From assembly GCF_000317305.3 (NCBI RefSeq), contig NC_023036.2:5084001-5148000 (forward strand): a DNA stretch of 64,000 nt, read 5' to 3'. This stretch comes from Mycolicibacterium neoaurum VKM Ac-1815D. Lineage in GTDB: Bacteria > Actinomycetota > Actinomycetes > Mycobacteriales > Mycobacteriaceae. Within the stretch, counting starts at the first letter, position 1; each line of letters opens with the position of its first letter. The notes beneath the pieces are model-generated. The model searched no databases. It worked only from the letters and a program-made list of their open reading frames with translations, and was not told where the DNA came from. Of the stretch, positions 15,224 to 23,253 are shown in pieces. The translations under genes were made by a program, and so were the position numbers.

Positions 15224-16137
15224 GCCTGCACTCCTGCTCCCGCTGCGCTGCGTTCCTTGGCGATCTCCTCGCCGACCTTGGTCGCCGCCGCGGTCATGAT
15301 GTCCAAATTCCCCGCATACGGGGGCAGATAATCCCCGGCCCCCTCGACCTCGACGAAGATGGTCACCACATGCTGGCCACCATTGACCACCGACGGCTCA
15401 TCGAACTGCGGCTCATTGAGCAACCGATACCCGGGCACATAGCTCGCCACCTGCCCGACGACCTCCTTGATCGAGGCGGTGATCGCCGCGTGATCGGCAT
15501 CCTCAGGGATCGCACAAAAGATGGTGTCCCGCATGATCATCGGCGGATCCGCCGGATTCAAAATGATGATCGCCTTACCGCGTGCCGCCCCACCAATATC
15601 CCGCACACCGGCACTGGTGGTCTTGGTGAACTCATCGATATTCGCCCGCGTCCCCGGCCCCGCCGACGCGCTCGACACCGACGCCACAATCTCGGCATAC
15701 CGCACATCCACCACACGCGACACCGCGTACACCATCGGGATCGTCGCCTGCCCACCACAGGTCACCATGTTCACATTCGGCGCACCCAGATGCGCCCGCA
15801 GATTCGCCGGCGGAATCACCCCCGGCCCCACCGCCGCCGGAGTCAGATCGATCGCAGTGATCCCCGCCGCCTCATACCGCGGCGCCGCATCACGATGCAC
15901 ATACGCCGAGGTGGCCTCGAACACCACATCAGGCCTCTCGGACTGGCCCAGCAACCAGTCCACCCCCTCATGGGAGGTCTCCAACCCCAGCTTGCGGGCA
16001 CGCGCCAACCCCTCCGACGCCGGATCGATCCCGATCATCCACCGCGGCTCCAACCAGTCCGACCGCAACAGCTTGTACAACAGGTCGGTGCTGATATTGC
16101 CCGACCCCACAATCGCAACACTCAACTTCTCAGCCAT
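15220..16137 (-). CDS. hsaG: Acylating acetaldehyde/propionaldehyde dehydrogenase HsaG
   Basis: A 305-residue DmpF-type dehydrogenase converting the aldehyde released by HsaF to propionyl- or acetyl-CoA with NAD+ and CoA. The N-terminal Rossmann motif is VGSGNIS (from residue 10) and the thioester-forming cysteine is C127 in MVTCGGQAT. It lies 9 bp after hsaE and overlaps hsaF by four bases, giving the conserved hsaE-G-F order. Matches Rv3535c in length and position. Confidence 0.95.
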   Translation of the reverse strand: MAEKLSVAIVGSGNISTDLLYKLLRSDWLEPRWMIGIDPASEGLARARKLGLETSHEGVDWLLGQSERPDVVFEATSAYVHRDAAPRYEAAGITAIDLTPAAVGPGVIPPANLRAHLGAPNVNMVTCGGQATIPMVYAVSRVVDVRYAEIVASVSSASAGPGTRANIDEFTKTTSAGVRDIGGAARGKAIIILNPADPPMIMRDTIFCAIPEDADHAAITASIKEVVGQVASYVPGYRLLNEPQFDEPSVVNGGQHVVTIFVEVEGAGDYLPPYAGNLDIMTAAATKVGEEIAKERSAAGAGVQA

Positions 16138-16146
16138 ATGTGGCTC

Positions 16147-16932
16147 CTATTCGAAAGAAAGACGAACCGAACCCAGCCCGTCGAAATCCGCGACAAACTC
16201 ATCCCCCGGCCGAGCATCCACAGCCCGCATACACGCACCCGGCAACACGATGTCCCCCGCACGCAGACGCACCCCGAACTGATCGACCTTGCGCGCCAAC
16301 CACGCCACCGAGGTCACCGGATTACCCAACACCGCATCACTGCGACCCTCAGCGACCACCTCACCATTGCGTGTCAAGACGGCATCGATGGCCTTTATAT
16401 CGATGTCCTTGGGCGACACCCGTTCCGGGCCCAGCACCCACCCCGCCGACGACGCATTATCGGCGATCGTGTCGCACAACTTGATCTTCCAGTCCGTGAT
16501 CCGGGTATCGATCAGCTCGATCGACGGTGCGAACGCCGCCGTGGCGGCCAACACATCATCCTCGGTACACCCCGCCCCGGGCAGATCATCGGCCAAGATG
16601 AACCCCACCTCAACCTCCACCCGCGGATACAAAAACCGGCCCGCCGCAACCGGTTTGTCCTCGAACACCTCCATATCAGCGAGCAGATGACCGTAATCAG
16701 GCTCATCAACCCCCATCATCTTCTGCATCGCCTCCGAGGACAGCCCCACCTTGTGCCCGATCACCCGCGCACCCTCAGCCACCCGCTGCCGAATATTGAT
16801 CAACTGGATCTCGTAGGCATCCACCACATCGATATCGGGATACCGATCCGTCAACGGAGTGGTCGGCACCCGACTACGCTCCGCCTCGGCCAAATCAGCC
16901 GCGAGCACCTCGCGCACCTCGACACTGAGCAT
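16147..16932 (-). CDS. hsaE: 2-hydroxypenta-2,4-dienoate hydratase HsaE
   Basis: A 261-residue hydratase of the MhpD/HpaH family that hydrates the 2-hydroxydienoate released by HsaD into the 4-hydroxy-2-oxoacid used by HsaF. Characteristic segments are VVDAYEIQLINIRQRV, GHKVGLSS, VEVEVGFILADDLPG and DTIADNASSAG. The ATG at 16932 was chosen over an in-frame GTG at 17004 because GAGGGGAA lies about nine bases upstream and because the resulting N-terminus MLSVEVREVL fits the family. It is first in the minus-strand hsaEGF operon and divergent from kstD. Confidence 0.94.
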   Translation of the reverse strand: MLSVEVREVLAADLAEAERSRVPTTPLTDRYPDIDVVDAYEIQLINIRQRVAEGARVIGHKVGLSSEAMQKMMGVDEPDYGHLLADMEVFEDKPVAAGRFLYPRVEVEVGFILADDLPGAGCTEDDVLAATAAFAPSIELIDTRITDWKIKLCDTIADNASSAGWVLGPERVSPKDIDIKAIDAVLTRNGEVVAEGRSDAVLGNPVTSVAWLARKVDQFGVRLRAGDIVLPGACMRAVDARPGDEFVADFDGLGSVRLSFE

Positions 16933-17012
16933 GTTGGTGAATTCCCCTCGTAATCTCATCAGGCCCTCGACCGGCACAGTTGTGGGCCTGTTGTCGAAAG
17001 GCACTGCAATTC

Positions 17013-17026
17013 TATAACGTGTTCTA
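17013..17026. promoter_or_regulatory. KstR operator abutting the kstD start codon
   Basis: TATAACGTGTTCTA matches the KstR pattern. It ends one base before the kstD ATG and its left arm TATAAC is a good -10 hexamer, so kstD is probably transcribed as a leaderless mRNA and repressed by direct occlusion. The divergent hsaE start is 80 bp away and may be controlled by the same site. Confidence 0.8.
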
Positions 17027-17027
17027 C

Positions 17028-18719
17028 ATGACTGAACAGGACTACAGTGTCTTTGACGTAGTGGTGGTAGGGAGCGGTGCTGCCGGCATGGTCGCCGCCC
17101 TCACCGCCGCTCACCAGGGACTCTCGACAGTAGTCGTTGAGAAGGCTCCGCACTATGGCGGTTCCACGGCGCGATCCGGCGGCGGCGTGTGGATTCCGAA
17201 CAACGAGGTTCTGCAGCGTGACGGGGTCAAGGACACCCCCGCCGAGGCACGCAAATACCTGCACGCCATCATCGGCGATGTGGTGCCGGCCGAGAAGATC
17301 GACACCTACCTGGACCGCAGTCCGGAGATGTTGTCGTTCGTGCTGAAGAACTCGCCGCTGAAGCTGTGCTGGGTTCCCGGCTACTCCGACTACTACCCGG
17401 AGACGCCGGGCGGTAAGGCCACCGGCCGCTTGGTCGAGCCCAAGCCGTTCAATGCCAAGAAGCTCGGTCCCGACGAGAAGGGCCTCGAACCGCCGTACGG
17501 CAAGGTGCCGCTGAACATGGTGGTGCTGCAACAGGACTATGTCCGGCTCAACCAGCTCAAGCGTCACCCGCGCGGCGTGCTGCGCAGCATCAAGGTGGGT
17601 GTGCGGTCGGTGTGGGCCAACGCCACCGGCAAGAACCTGGTCGGTATGGGCCGGGCGCTGATCGCGCCGCTGCGCATCGGCCTGCAGAAGGCCGGGGTGC
17701 CGGTGCTGTTGAACACCGCGCTGACCGACCTGTACCTCGAGGACGGGGTGGTGCGCGGAATCTACGTTCGCGAGGCCGGCGCCCCCGAGTCTGCCGAGCC
17801 GAAGCTGATCCGAGCCCGCAAGGGCGTGATCCTCGGTTCCGGTGGCTTCGAGCACAACCAGGAGATGCGCACCAAGTATCAGCGCCAGCCCATCACCACC
17901 GAGTGGACCGTCGGCGCAGTGGCCAACACCGGTGACGGCATCGTGGCGGCCGAAAAGCTCGGTGCGGCATTGGAGCTCATGGAGGACGCGTGGTGGGGAC
18001 CGACCGTCCCGCTGGTGGGCGCCCCGTGGTTCGCCCTCTCCGAGCGGAACTCCCCCGGGTCGATCATCGTCAACATGAACGGCAAGCGGTTCATGAACGA
18101 ATCGATGCCCTATGTGGAGGCCTGCCACCACATGTACGGCGGTCAGTACGGCCAAGGTGCCGGGCCTGGCGAGAACGTCCCGGCATGGATGGTCTTCGAC
18201 CAGCAGTACCGTGATCGCTATATCTTCGCGGGATTGCAGCCCGGACAACGCATCCCGAAGAAATGGATGGAATCGGGCGTCATCGTCAAGGCCGACAGCG
18301 TGGCCGAGCTCGCCGAGAAGACCGGTCTTGCCCCCGACGCGCTGACGGCCACCATCGAACGGTTCAACGGTTTCGCACGTTCCGGCGTGGACGAGGACTT
18401 CCACCGTGGCGAGAGCGCCTACGACCGCTACTACGGTGATCCGACCAACAAGCCGAACCCGAACCTCGGCGAGATCAAGAACGGTCCGTTCTACGCCGCG
18501 AAGATGGTACCCGGCGACCTGGGCACCAAGGGTGGCATCCGCACCGACGTGCACGGCCGTGCGTTGCGCGACGACAACTCGGTGATCGAAGGCCTCTATG
18601 CGGCAGGCAATGTCAGCTCACCGGTGATGGGGCACACCTATCCCGGCCCGGGTGGCACAATCGGCCCCGCCATGACGTTCGGCTACCTCGCCGCGTTGCA
18701 TCTCGCTGGAAAGGCCTGA
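17028..18719 (+). CDS. kstD: 3-ketosteroid delta1-dehydrogenase KstD
   Basis: A 563-residue flavoprotein that introduces the 1,2 double bond into 3-ketosteroid ring A, the step that with KshA triggers ring opening. The dinucleotide-binding motif is GSGAAG (15-20), with VVEKAPHYGGSTARSGGG following, and the C-terminal FAD/substrate motif is GHTYPGPGGTIGPAMTFG. The chosen ATG has no Shine-Dalgarno and lies directly after the KstR operator, implying leaderless translation; an in-frame GTG at 16980 would span the operator. The MaoC-like gene follows after one base. Confidence 0.96.
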   Translation: MTEQDYSVFDVVVVGSGAAGMVAALTAAHQGLSTVVVEKAPHYGGSTARSGGGVWIPNNEVLQRDGVKDTPAEARKYLHAIIGDVVPAEKIDTYLDRSPEMLSFVLKNSPLKLCWVPGYSDYYPETPGGKATGRLVEPKPFNAKKLGPDEKGLEPPYGKVPLNMVVLQQDYVRLNQLKRHPRGVLRSIKVGVRSVWANATGKNLVGMGRALIAPLRIGLQKAGVPVLLNTALTDLYLEDGVVRGIYVREAGAPESAEPKLIRARKGVILGSGGFEHNQEMRTKYQRQPITTEWTVGAVANTGDGIVAAEKLGAALELMEDAWWGPTVPLVGAPWFALSERNSPGSIIVNMNGKRFMNESMPYVEACHHMYGGQYGQGAGPGENVPAWMVFDQQYRDRYIFAGLQPGQRIPKKWMESGVIVKADSVAELAEKTGLAPDALTATIERFNGFARSGVDEDFHRGESAYDRYYGDPTNKPNPNLGEIKNGPFYAAKMVPGDLGTKGGIRTDVHGRALRDDNSVIEGLYAAGNVSSPVMGHTYPGPGGTIGPAMTFGYLAALHLAGKA

Positions 18720-18720
18720 T

Positions 18721-19584
18721 ATGCCCATCGATGTCGAGCAGGCGCTCGCCGCCGACCTTGATCCGATCGAGTTCTCCTGGACCAGCAGCGATATCCAGCT
18801 GTACCACCTGGGCCTGGGCGCCGGTTCGGACCCGATGGACGAGCGCGAACTGCGCTACCTGACCGATAACACCCCGCAGGTGCTGCCCACCTTCGGCAAT
18901 GTCGCGGCCAGCTTCCACATGACCCAGGCGCCGACCGTGCAGTTCCCCGGCATCGATATCGAGCTGTCCAGGGTGCTGCACGCCAGCGAGGGTGTCAGCG
19001 TGCCGGGCCCCATCCCGACCAGCGGGACGGGATTCTCCAAGCAGCGGTTCACCGAGATCTGGGACAAGGGCAAGGCCGCCGTCATCGTCAGCGAATCCAC
19101 CGTGACCGATGCCTCGGGCACGGTGTTGTGGACGACCAAACGGTCCATCTTCGCCCGCGGCGAGGGTGGTTTCGGCGGCGAGCGCGGCCCGTCCACCTCG
19201 GTCGAATTGCCCGACCGCGCACCGGATGCCGAGATCGCGTTGCCGATCCTGCCGCAGCAGGCGCTGTTGTACCGACTGTGCGGTGACCGCAATCCCCTGC
19301 ATTCCGATCCGGCGTTCGCCAAGGCGGCCGGCTTCGACCGGCCGATCCTGCACGGACTGTGCACATACGGTATCGGCGCCAAGGCGATCGTCGACCATTT
19401 CCTGGACGCCGACGTGTCCCAGGTCGCCAGCTACGGCGCCCGGTTCGCCGGCACCGTCATCCCCGGCGAAACCCTGCAGGCCAACATCTGGCGCCACGAC
19501 GGCAAGTTCATCGGAACGCTGACCGCGCCGAGCCGTGACAACACCGTGGTGCTCTCGGGGGTGGAGCTCGTTCCGGCCGACTAG
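18721..19584 (+). CDS. chsH3: MaoC-like double hot-dog enoyl-CoA hydratase (Rv3538/Hsd4B type)
   Basis: A 287-residue R-specific 2-enoyl-CoA hydratase with two hot-dog domains. The hydratase-2 active-site motif is present as YRLCGDRNPLH with D189 and H194, followed by the HGLCTYG strand. It would hydrate a steroid side-chain enoyl-CoA. The gene directly follows kstD (one-base gap) exactly as Rv3538 follows Rv3537; that enzyme has been called Hsd4B or ChsH3. The symbol is given from synteny and motif, not from a measured reaction. Confidence 0.85.
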   Translation: MPIDVEQALAADLDPIEFSWTSSDIQLYHLGLGAGSDPMDERELRYLTDNTPQVLPTFGNVAASFHMTQAPTVQFPGIDIELSRVLHASEGVSVPGPIPTSGTGFSKQRFTEIWDKGKAAVIVSESTVTDASGTVLWTTKRSIFARGEGGFGGERGPSTSVELPDRAPDAEIALPILPQQALLYRLCGDRNPLHSDPAFAKAAGFDRPILHGLCTYGIGAKAIVDHFLDADVSQVASYGARFAGTVIPGETLQANIWRHDGKFIGTLTAPSRDNTVVLSGVELVPAD

Positions 19585-19869
19585 ATCACACAACAACGGC
19601 GATGGTACCGCGTGGAATACGCGGCTCACCGACGGCGACTTGTGCTTCACCTGAGCACATCCTCGGAGGACTGGGTGCGCATGTGATCCCCAGCGTCGGC
19701 CCCGAAACCCGAGTGGGAGACTGTCGGCCGGATTCGGGGAGCGGGTCGCGTTGGCGGTACACTGACCCAAGTCGGGCCGTCCGCAGCATCGGAGGCCCCG
19801 GGAGGCGGTGCCCTTGTTCTTCACCGCGAGACTCCACGCGGCACACACTCGCGCTAACGGTTCTGGTTC
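19585..19869. other. 285-bp non-coding gap between the steroid genes and the regulator pair
   Basis: Apart from the small hairpin at 19608-19624 I see no gene or KstR operator here. It marks the point where synteny with the M. tuberculosis cholesterol cluster stops: what follows is unrelated to that cluster. Confidence 0.6.
19608..19624 (+). terminator. Small hairpin after the kstD operon
   Basis: CCGCGT and ACGCGG form a six-base stem around the loop GGAAT, 24 bases after the hydratase stop. It is a possible terminator but is short and lacks a T-tract. Confidence 0.35.
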
Positions 19870-20604
19870 GTGATATCCGCCGACCGGACCGGCGTCCTCG
19901 CCCGCTTTCTCGCCGTTGTGGGTCAATCGCCGATAGATATCCGAGGCGGTGAAAGGCTGTGTCGGGCGTGCCTGGCGACACTCCCGGTGAAAAGGGTCGG
20001 CATCTCCGTCATATCCGGCGACGATGGACACGAATTTCTCTGCGCCAGCGATGATGTCGCTGAACGCATGGAGTGGTCTCAGATCGCTTTGGGGCAAGGC
20101 CCCTCCGTGGAGGCCTTCGCCGTCGCCGGCCCCATATCGACACCAGATGCGTCGATGCCGGACACCCGCTGGCCGCTACTTGCCTTGGAAGCCGCGGCAG
20201 CCAGGGCTGGGTCGGTGTACGCACTTCCGCTCCAGCTCGGCGCGATCCGGGTAGGGGTGCTCAGCCTCTATCTGGACGCTGGATCCAGGCTGAACGATCG
20301 CGATTTCGGTGACGCAGTGGCGATCGCGGATCTCGTCACGTCGCTGATGCTCGCGTCGGGGACGACCGACGATCCGGACCCACTCGACCAATGGTGGGCG
20401 CAACCGCGGTCCTCCCGGGAGATCCATCAGGCCACCGGGATGGTGGTCGCGCAACTGGGCGTGCGCGCCCGGGAAGCCTACGCCCGCTTGCAGGGATATG
20501 CCTTCGCCAACGAGCTCGGACTCGATGAAGTGGCTGCCCAGGTGGTACACCACGGTCTGCGTATCGACACGGGTCCGGATGGCGACCAGGCTCCGGCGTC
20601 ATGA
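19870..20604 (+). CDS. GAF-ANTAR regulatory protein (first of a tandem pair)
   Basis: A 244-residue cytoplasmic protein. Residues about 20-165 form a GAF sensor domain (VKRVGISVISGDDGHEFL, ALGQGPSVEAF, YALPLQLGAIRVGVLSLY). Residues about 180-235 form an ANTAR RNA-binding domain (IHQATGMVVAQLGVRAREAYARL). ANTAR proteins act as transcription antitermination factors by stabilising two-hairpin RNA motifs. The GTG start at 19870 has only a weak ribosome site. A paralogous gene follows after 52 bp. The target transcript is not evident; the leader of the PKS gene at 35 kb has competing hairpins but not the standard hexaloops. Confidence 0.82.
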   Translation: MISADRTGVLARFLAVVGQSPIDIRGGERLCRACLATLPVKRVGISVISGDDGHEFLCASDDVAERMEWSQIALGQGPSVEAFAVAGPISTPDASMPDTRWPLLALEAAAARAGSVYALPLQLGAIRVGVLSLYLDAGSRLNDRDFGDAVAIADLVTSLMLASGTTDDPDPLDQWWAQPRSSREIHQATGMVVAQLGVRAREAYARLQGYAFANELGLDEVAAQVVHHGLRIDTGPDGDQAPAS

Positions 20605-20656
20605 CACGCCGTAGGAACACCAGGCCACATCGTGGCAGAATGCCGTAGGGAGCAAA

Positions 20657-21379
20657 ATGGACCGTTACGAAGGTTTGGCCCGCGCATTCGTGGGTCTGGC
20701 AGACACGCTGGTGGCCGATTTCGACGTAGTCGAACTGGCTCAACAGCTGGTGGAGAACGCCATGACACTGCTGCCGATCGATGCCGCAGGCATCGTCCTG
20801 GCCGATGTGGACGGCAGATTTCAGGTGCTCGCCTCCAACAGCGAACAGACCCGCCTGTTGGAATTGTTCCAGATCCAATACGACAACGGTCCGTGCCTGC
20901 GGTCCTACCGCACCGGCGAACAGGTGGTCGTCGACGATCTGCGGATCGGGATCGACCGCTGGCCGGAATTTGCCGCGCGCGCCATCGCGTACGGCTTTCT
21001 ATCCGTCCATGCTCTACCACTGCGGTTACGCAACGACCGGGTCGGCGCCTTGAATCTGTTGCGCTTCGATTCCGGCAAGATGTCGGACGCCGATATCGCG
21101 ATCGGACAGGCACTCGCCGATGTTGCGACCATCGGGATCGTTCACCAACGCGTCGCGCTGCAGTCCGATGTGCTGAATCAGCAGCTGCAGACCGCGTTGA
21201 ACACCCGGACGGTCATCGAGCAAGCCAAGGGGGTCCTGGCCGAGCGCGGTGGTGTCGACATGGACGCGGCATTCCACCTGCTGCGCCGGTACGCGCGGCG
21301 TAACAACCGACGCCTTGCCGATGTCGCGCGCGCCGTCGTGGACGGTGCCGACACCGCGGCCATCCTCAACCCGAGCTGA
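20657..21379 (+). CDS. GAF-ANTAR regulatory protein (second of a tandem pair)
   Basis: A 240-residue protein with the same architecture as its upstream neighbour: GAF domain at about residues 20-165 (IDAAGIVLADVDGRFQVLAS, YDNGPCLRSYRTGE, ALPLRLRNDRVGALNLLR) and an ANTAR domain near the C-terminus (VIEQAKGVLAERGGVDMDAAFHL). This second copy is closer to the textbook ANTAR pattern (QAKGVLAER) than the first. AGGGAG before the ATG is a clear ribosome site. The pair may form heterodimers or act on different transcripts; ligand unknown. Its end lies within a possible bidirectional hairpin. Confidence 0.88.
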   Translation: MDRYEGLARAFVGLADTLVADFDVVELAQQLVENAMTLLPIDAAGIVLADVDGRFQVLASNSEQTRLLELFQIQYDNGPCLRSYRTGEQVVVDDLRIGIDRWPEFAARAIAYGFLSVHALPLRLRNDRVGALNLLRFDSGKMSDADIAIGQALADVATIGIVHQRVALQSDVLNQQLQTALNTRTVIEQAKGVLAERGGVDMDAAFHLLRRYARRNNRRLADVARAVVDGADTAAILNPS

Positions 21380-21398
21380 GTCCCCGTCAGGGGCTCGG
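21371..21398. terminator. Bulged hairpin between convergent genes
   Basis: CCGAGC (21371-21376) pairs with GCTCGG (21393-21398), with an inner CCC/GGG stem. It overlaps the stop of the ANTAR gene and that of the convergent membrane-protein gene, so it could terminate both transcripts. Assigned by eye. Confidence 0.35.
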
Positions 21399-22556
21399 CT
21401 CGGCGGAAGAACTTCCTTCGCTGTCATTGTGGTTCGCGCCTGCCGGTTCATCAGTGGCCTGCGCCTCATCCGGCTCTACGGTGGGCGGACCGTCTTGAAC
21501 TGTGGTGGTGTCGTCTTCGTCGGGGGCGGGGAACGGATCACCGTGCTCGTCGGACTCGAAGGAGTCGTCGGCATCCACGGCGTCCTCTGATTCCGGCTGC
21601 GGAACATGCGTCGGCTCGTCGAACACCTCCGCATTCGCAAAGGACAGGGCTGCGGTCGCCACCGGCCCGGCACTCGGCGGGGCGACGAATTCGGCCACGA
21701 TCTGGTCGGCAGGCTCGGGAACCGCGGTGAACGTCGCCGCAGCCGGGGTCTCGATCTGGACCACCACCGCGAACTCCACAGCTTGTTGCACGATCACAGA
21801 AGTTGTTGTCATCGAGACGTTCTCGGCCACCGGCTGGACCGCTGGGGAGTAGACGATGTATGCCTGTCTACCGCTGATTGTGACGATATCGATCTGCTCG
21901 GTCGGTCCCGTTGTCGAGGTGATACCGATCTTGTCCAGCTCCGTCCTGATACCCGACAGGTCGTTCGAGTCCAGGAAGACGGCGTCGAGCACGGTGACCA
22001 GGTCGACCAGGTCGGGATGCTCGATCAACTGGGCCAGTAACGAATCCGGAAGCCTCAGCAGCGCCTGCAATTTCAGCTCCAGCGCTGCGACATCCACGTC
22101 GTGGCCATAGCGAGAACAGAGCAGCATCAACAGCGCCTGCAGCTTCGACCTCAGCGGCACCATCGACACGGCAAGCGCCCTACTCGCCTGGGAGAACGAC
22201 CCGTAACTCGCCGGCACCGCGGGCATCCGAGCGGTGTCCATCAACCTGAAACTGATCCGGCTCGTCGACGCCGACAGGTCGCCGGCAGCATCCCGGACCG
22301 GGTTGGCCTCGGCGGAAACCGGAGGCGGCCCCTGCGAGAAGGGCACATAGACTCCGGATTCGACGGCGGAGGGAAAAAGCGCCCACGCGTTGATCGCCAC
22401 ACCCGAAACGAGTAGCACGAGGAAGCCGCGTTTACCGGTGATGCCCAGGGGGGTGGCGCTGCGCCCTATCGGGTGCGCAGCTGCGCGCTCACCGACTCTG
22501 GGTTCGCGGATCGCCGTCAACGGGGGCAATGGCTGGATTTCAGACTGCTCGGTCAT
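21387..22556 (-). CDS. Hypothetical membrane-anchored protein with long acidic tail
   Basis: A 389-residue protein of unknown family. Residues 1-43 are cytoplasmic-like; a single hydrophobic segment (GFLVLLVSGVAINAWALF, about 44-61) would anchor it. The middle (about 120-215) is Leu-rich and helical (LQALLMLLCSRY, LELKLQALLRLPDSLL). The last 85 residues are strongly acidic and Ser/Glu/Asp/Pro-rich, probably disordered outside the membrane. There is no lipobox or catalytic motif. It converges on the ANTAR gene and diverges from the YdcF-like gene at the edge of the NRPS region; whether it belongs to that system is unknown. Confidence 0.6.
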   Translation of the reverse strand: MTEQSEIQPLPPLTAIREPRVGERAAAHPIGRSATPLGITGKRGFLVLLVSGVAINAWALFPSAVESGVYVPFSQGPPPVSAEANPVRDAAGDLSASTSRISFRLMDTARMPAVPASYGSFSQASRALAVSMVPLRSKLQALLMLLCSRYGHDVDVAALELKLQALLRLPDSLLAQLIEHPDLVDLVTVLDAVFLDSNDLSGIRTELDKIGITSTTGPTEQIDIVTISGRQAYIVYSPAVQPVAENVSMTTTSVIVQQAVEFAVVVQIETPAAATFTAVPEPADQIVAEFVAPPSAGPVATAALSFANAEVFDEPTHVPQPESEDAVDADDSFESDEHGDPFPAPDEDDTTTVQDGPPTVEPDEAQATDEPAGANHNDSEGSSSAEPSP

Positions 22557-22660
22557 CGGTTTCTCTCCTGGTGTGGGCGATCACGGCGCCGTCCGGTCGG
22601 GGGCCCGACTACCGTGTGGCGATATGACGAGCTCCGTGCGGGTCCACCGCGGAGACCCCT

Positions 22661-23239
22661 GTGCGCCCTGATCTCCGGCGCCGCGCAAGGGCGGCGAAGG
22701 CACGGAGATTGTTGCGTCGTTCGTTGTTTCTCGTCTTCACGCTGATGATCGCGGTCGCTGCTGGGTTGCCCGTCTTCGTGCATCCCCAGGTGGACACGCT
22801 GCGCCGTGCCGATGCCATCCTGATCCTGAGCGGGCCACACCACGGCCGGTATCCCTTCGGATTCGATCTCGCCGAACAGGGCTGGGCGCCCAACCTGGTC
22901 GTGTCGGATCCGAGCGGAACGGACAACCCGCGCCTGACCCGGTACTGCACCGACCCGCACCCCGGGTTCACCGTGTACTGCTTCGCCCCGGACCCGGCCA
23001 CCACGAAGGGTGAGGCACAGGAGTTGCAGCGGCTCGCTTCCGAACATGGTTGGCGCACAGTCATCGTGGTGACATTTCGGCCCCACGCTTCCCGGGCCAG
23101 GTACATCCTGGAGAAGTGCTTCGACGGTGAGCTCGTGATGGTGCCGAACCCGACTCCGATCTCCGTGCGCCGATGGGCGTTCGAGTACCTCTACCAGACC
23201 GCGGGATACGTCCGGGCACTGCTGCAACCCGGCTGCTGA
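22661..23239 (+). CDS. YdcF/SanA-like DUF218 membrane protein
   Basis: A 192-residue protein. After a basic N-terminus there is one hydrophobic segment (SLFLVFTLMIAVAAGLPVFV, about residues 21-40), then a DUF218-type domain: RADAILILSGPHHGRYPFGFDLAEQG near residue 50 and TTKGEAQELQRLASEHGWRTVIVVTF near 115. Family members such as SanA/ElyC act at the envelope, some in cell-wall precursor metabolism, but the reaction is unknown. Start is GTG 22661 with GGAG upstream. It converges on the thioesterase gene with a 14-bp gap. Confidence 0.75.
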   Translation: MRPDLRRRARAAKARRLLRRSLFLVFTLMIAVAAGLPVFVHPQVDTLRRADAILILSGPHHGRYPFGFDLAEQGWAPNLVVSDPSGTDNPRLTRYCTDPHPGFTVYCFAPDPATTKGEAQELQRLASEHGWRTVIVVTFRPHASRARYILEKCFDGELVMVPNPTPISVRRWAFEYLYQTAGYVRALLQPGC

Positions 23240-23253
23240 GTGCTCGGCGGAGG

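Noticed and set aside
16959..18554. 531-codon minus-strand open frame across kstD
   Set aside because: Shadow frame; the KstD FAD and active-site motifs are on the plus strand and the KstR operator fits that gene.
22590..22625. GTCGGG-GG-CCCGAC inverted repeat in the gap before the YdcF-like gene
   Set aside because: Short stem with a two-base loop in a very GC-rich gap; such repeats are expected by chance and no regulatory context was found.
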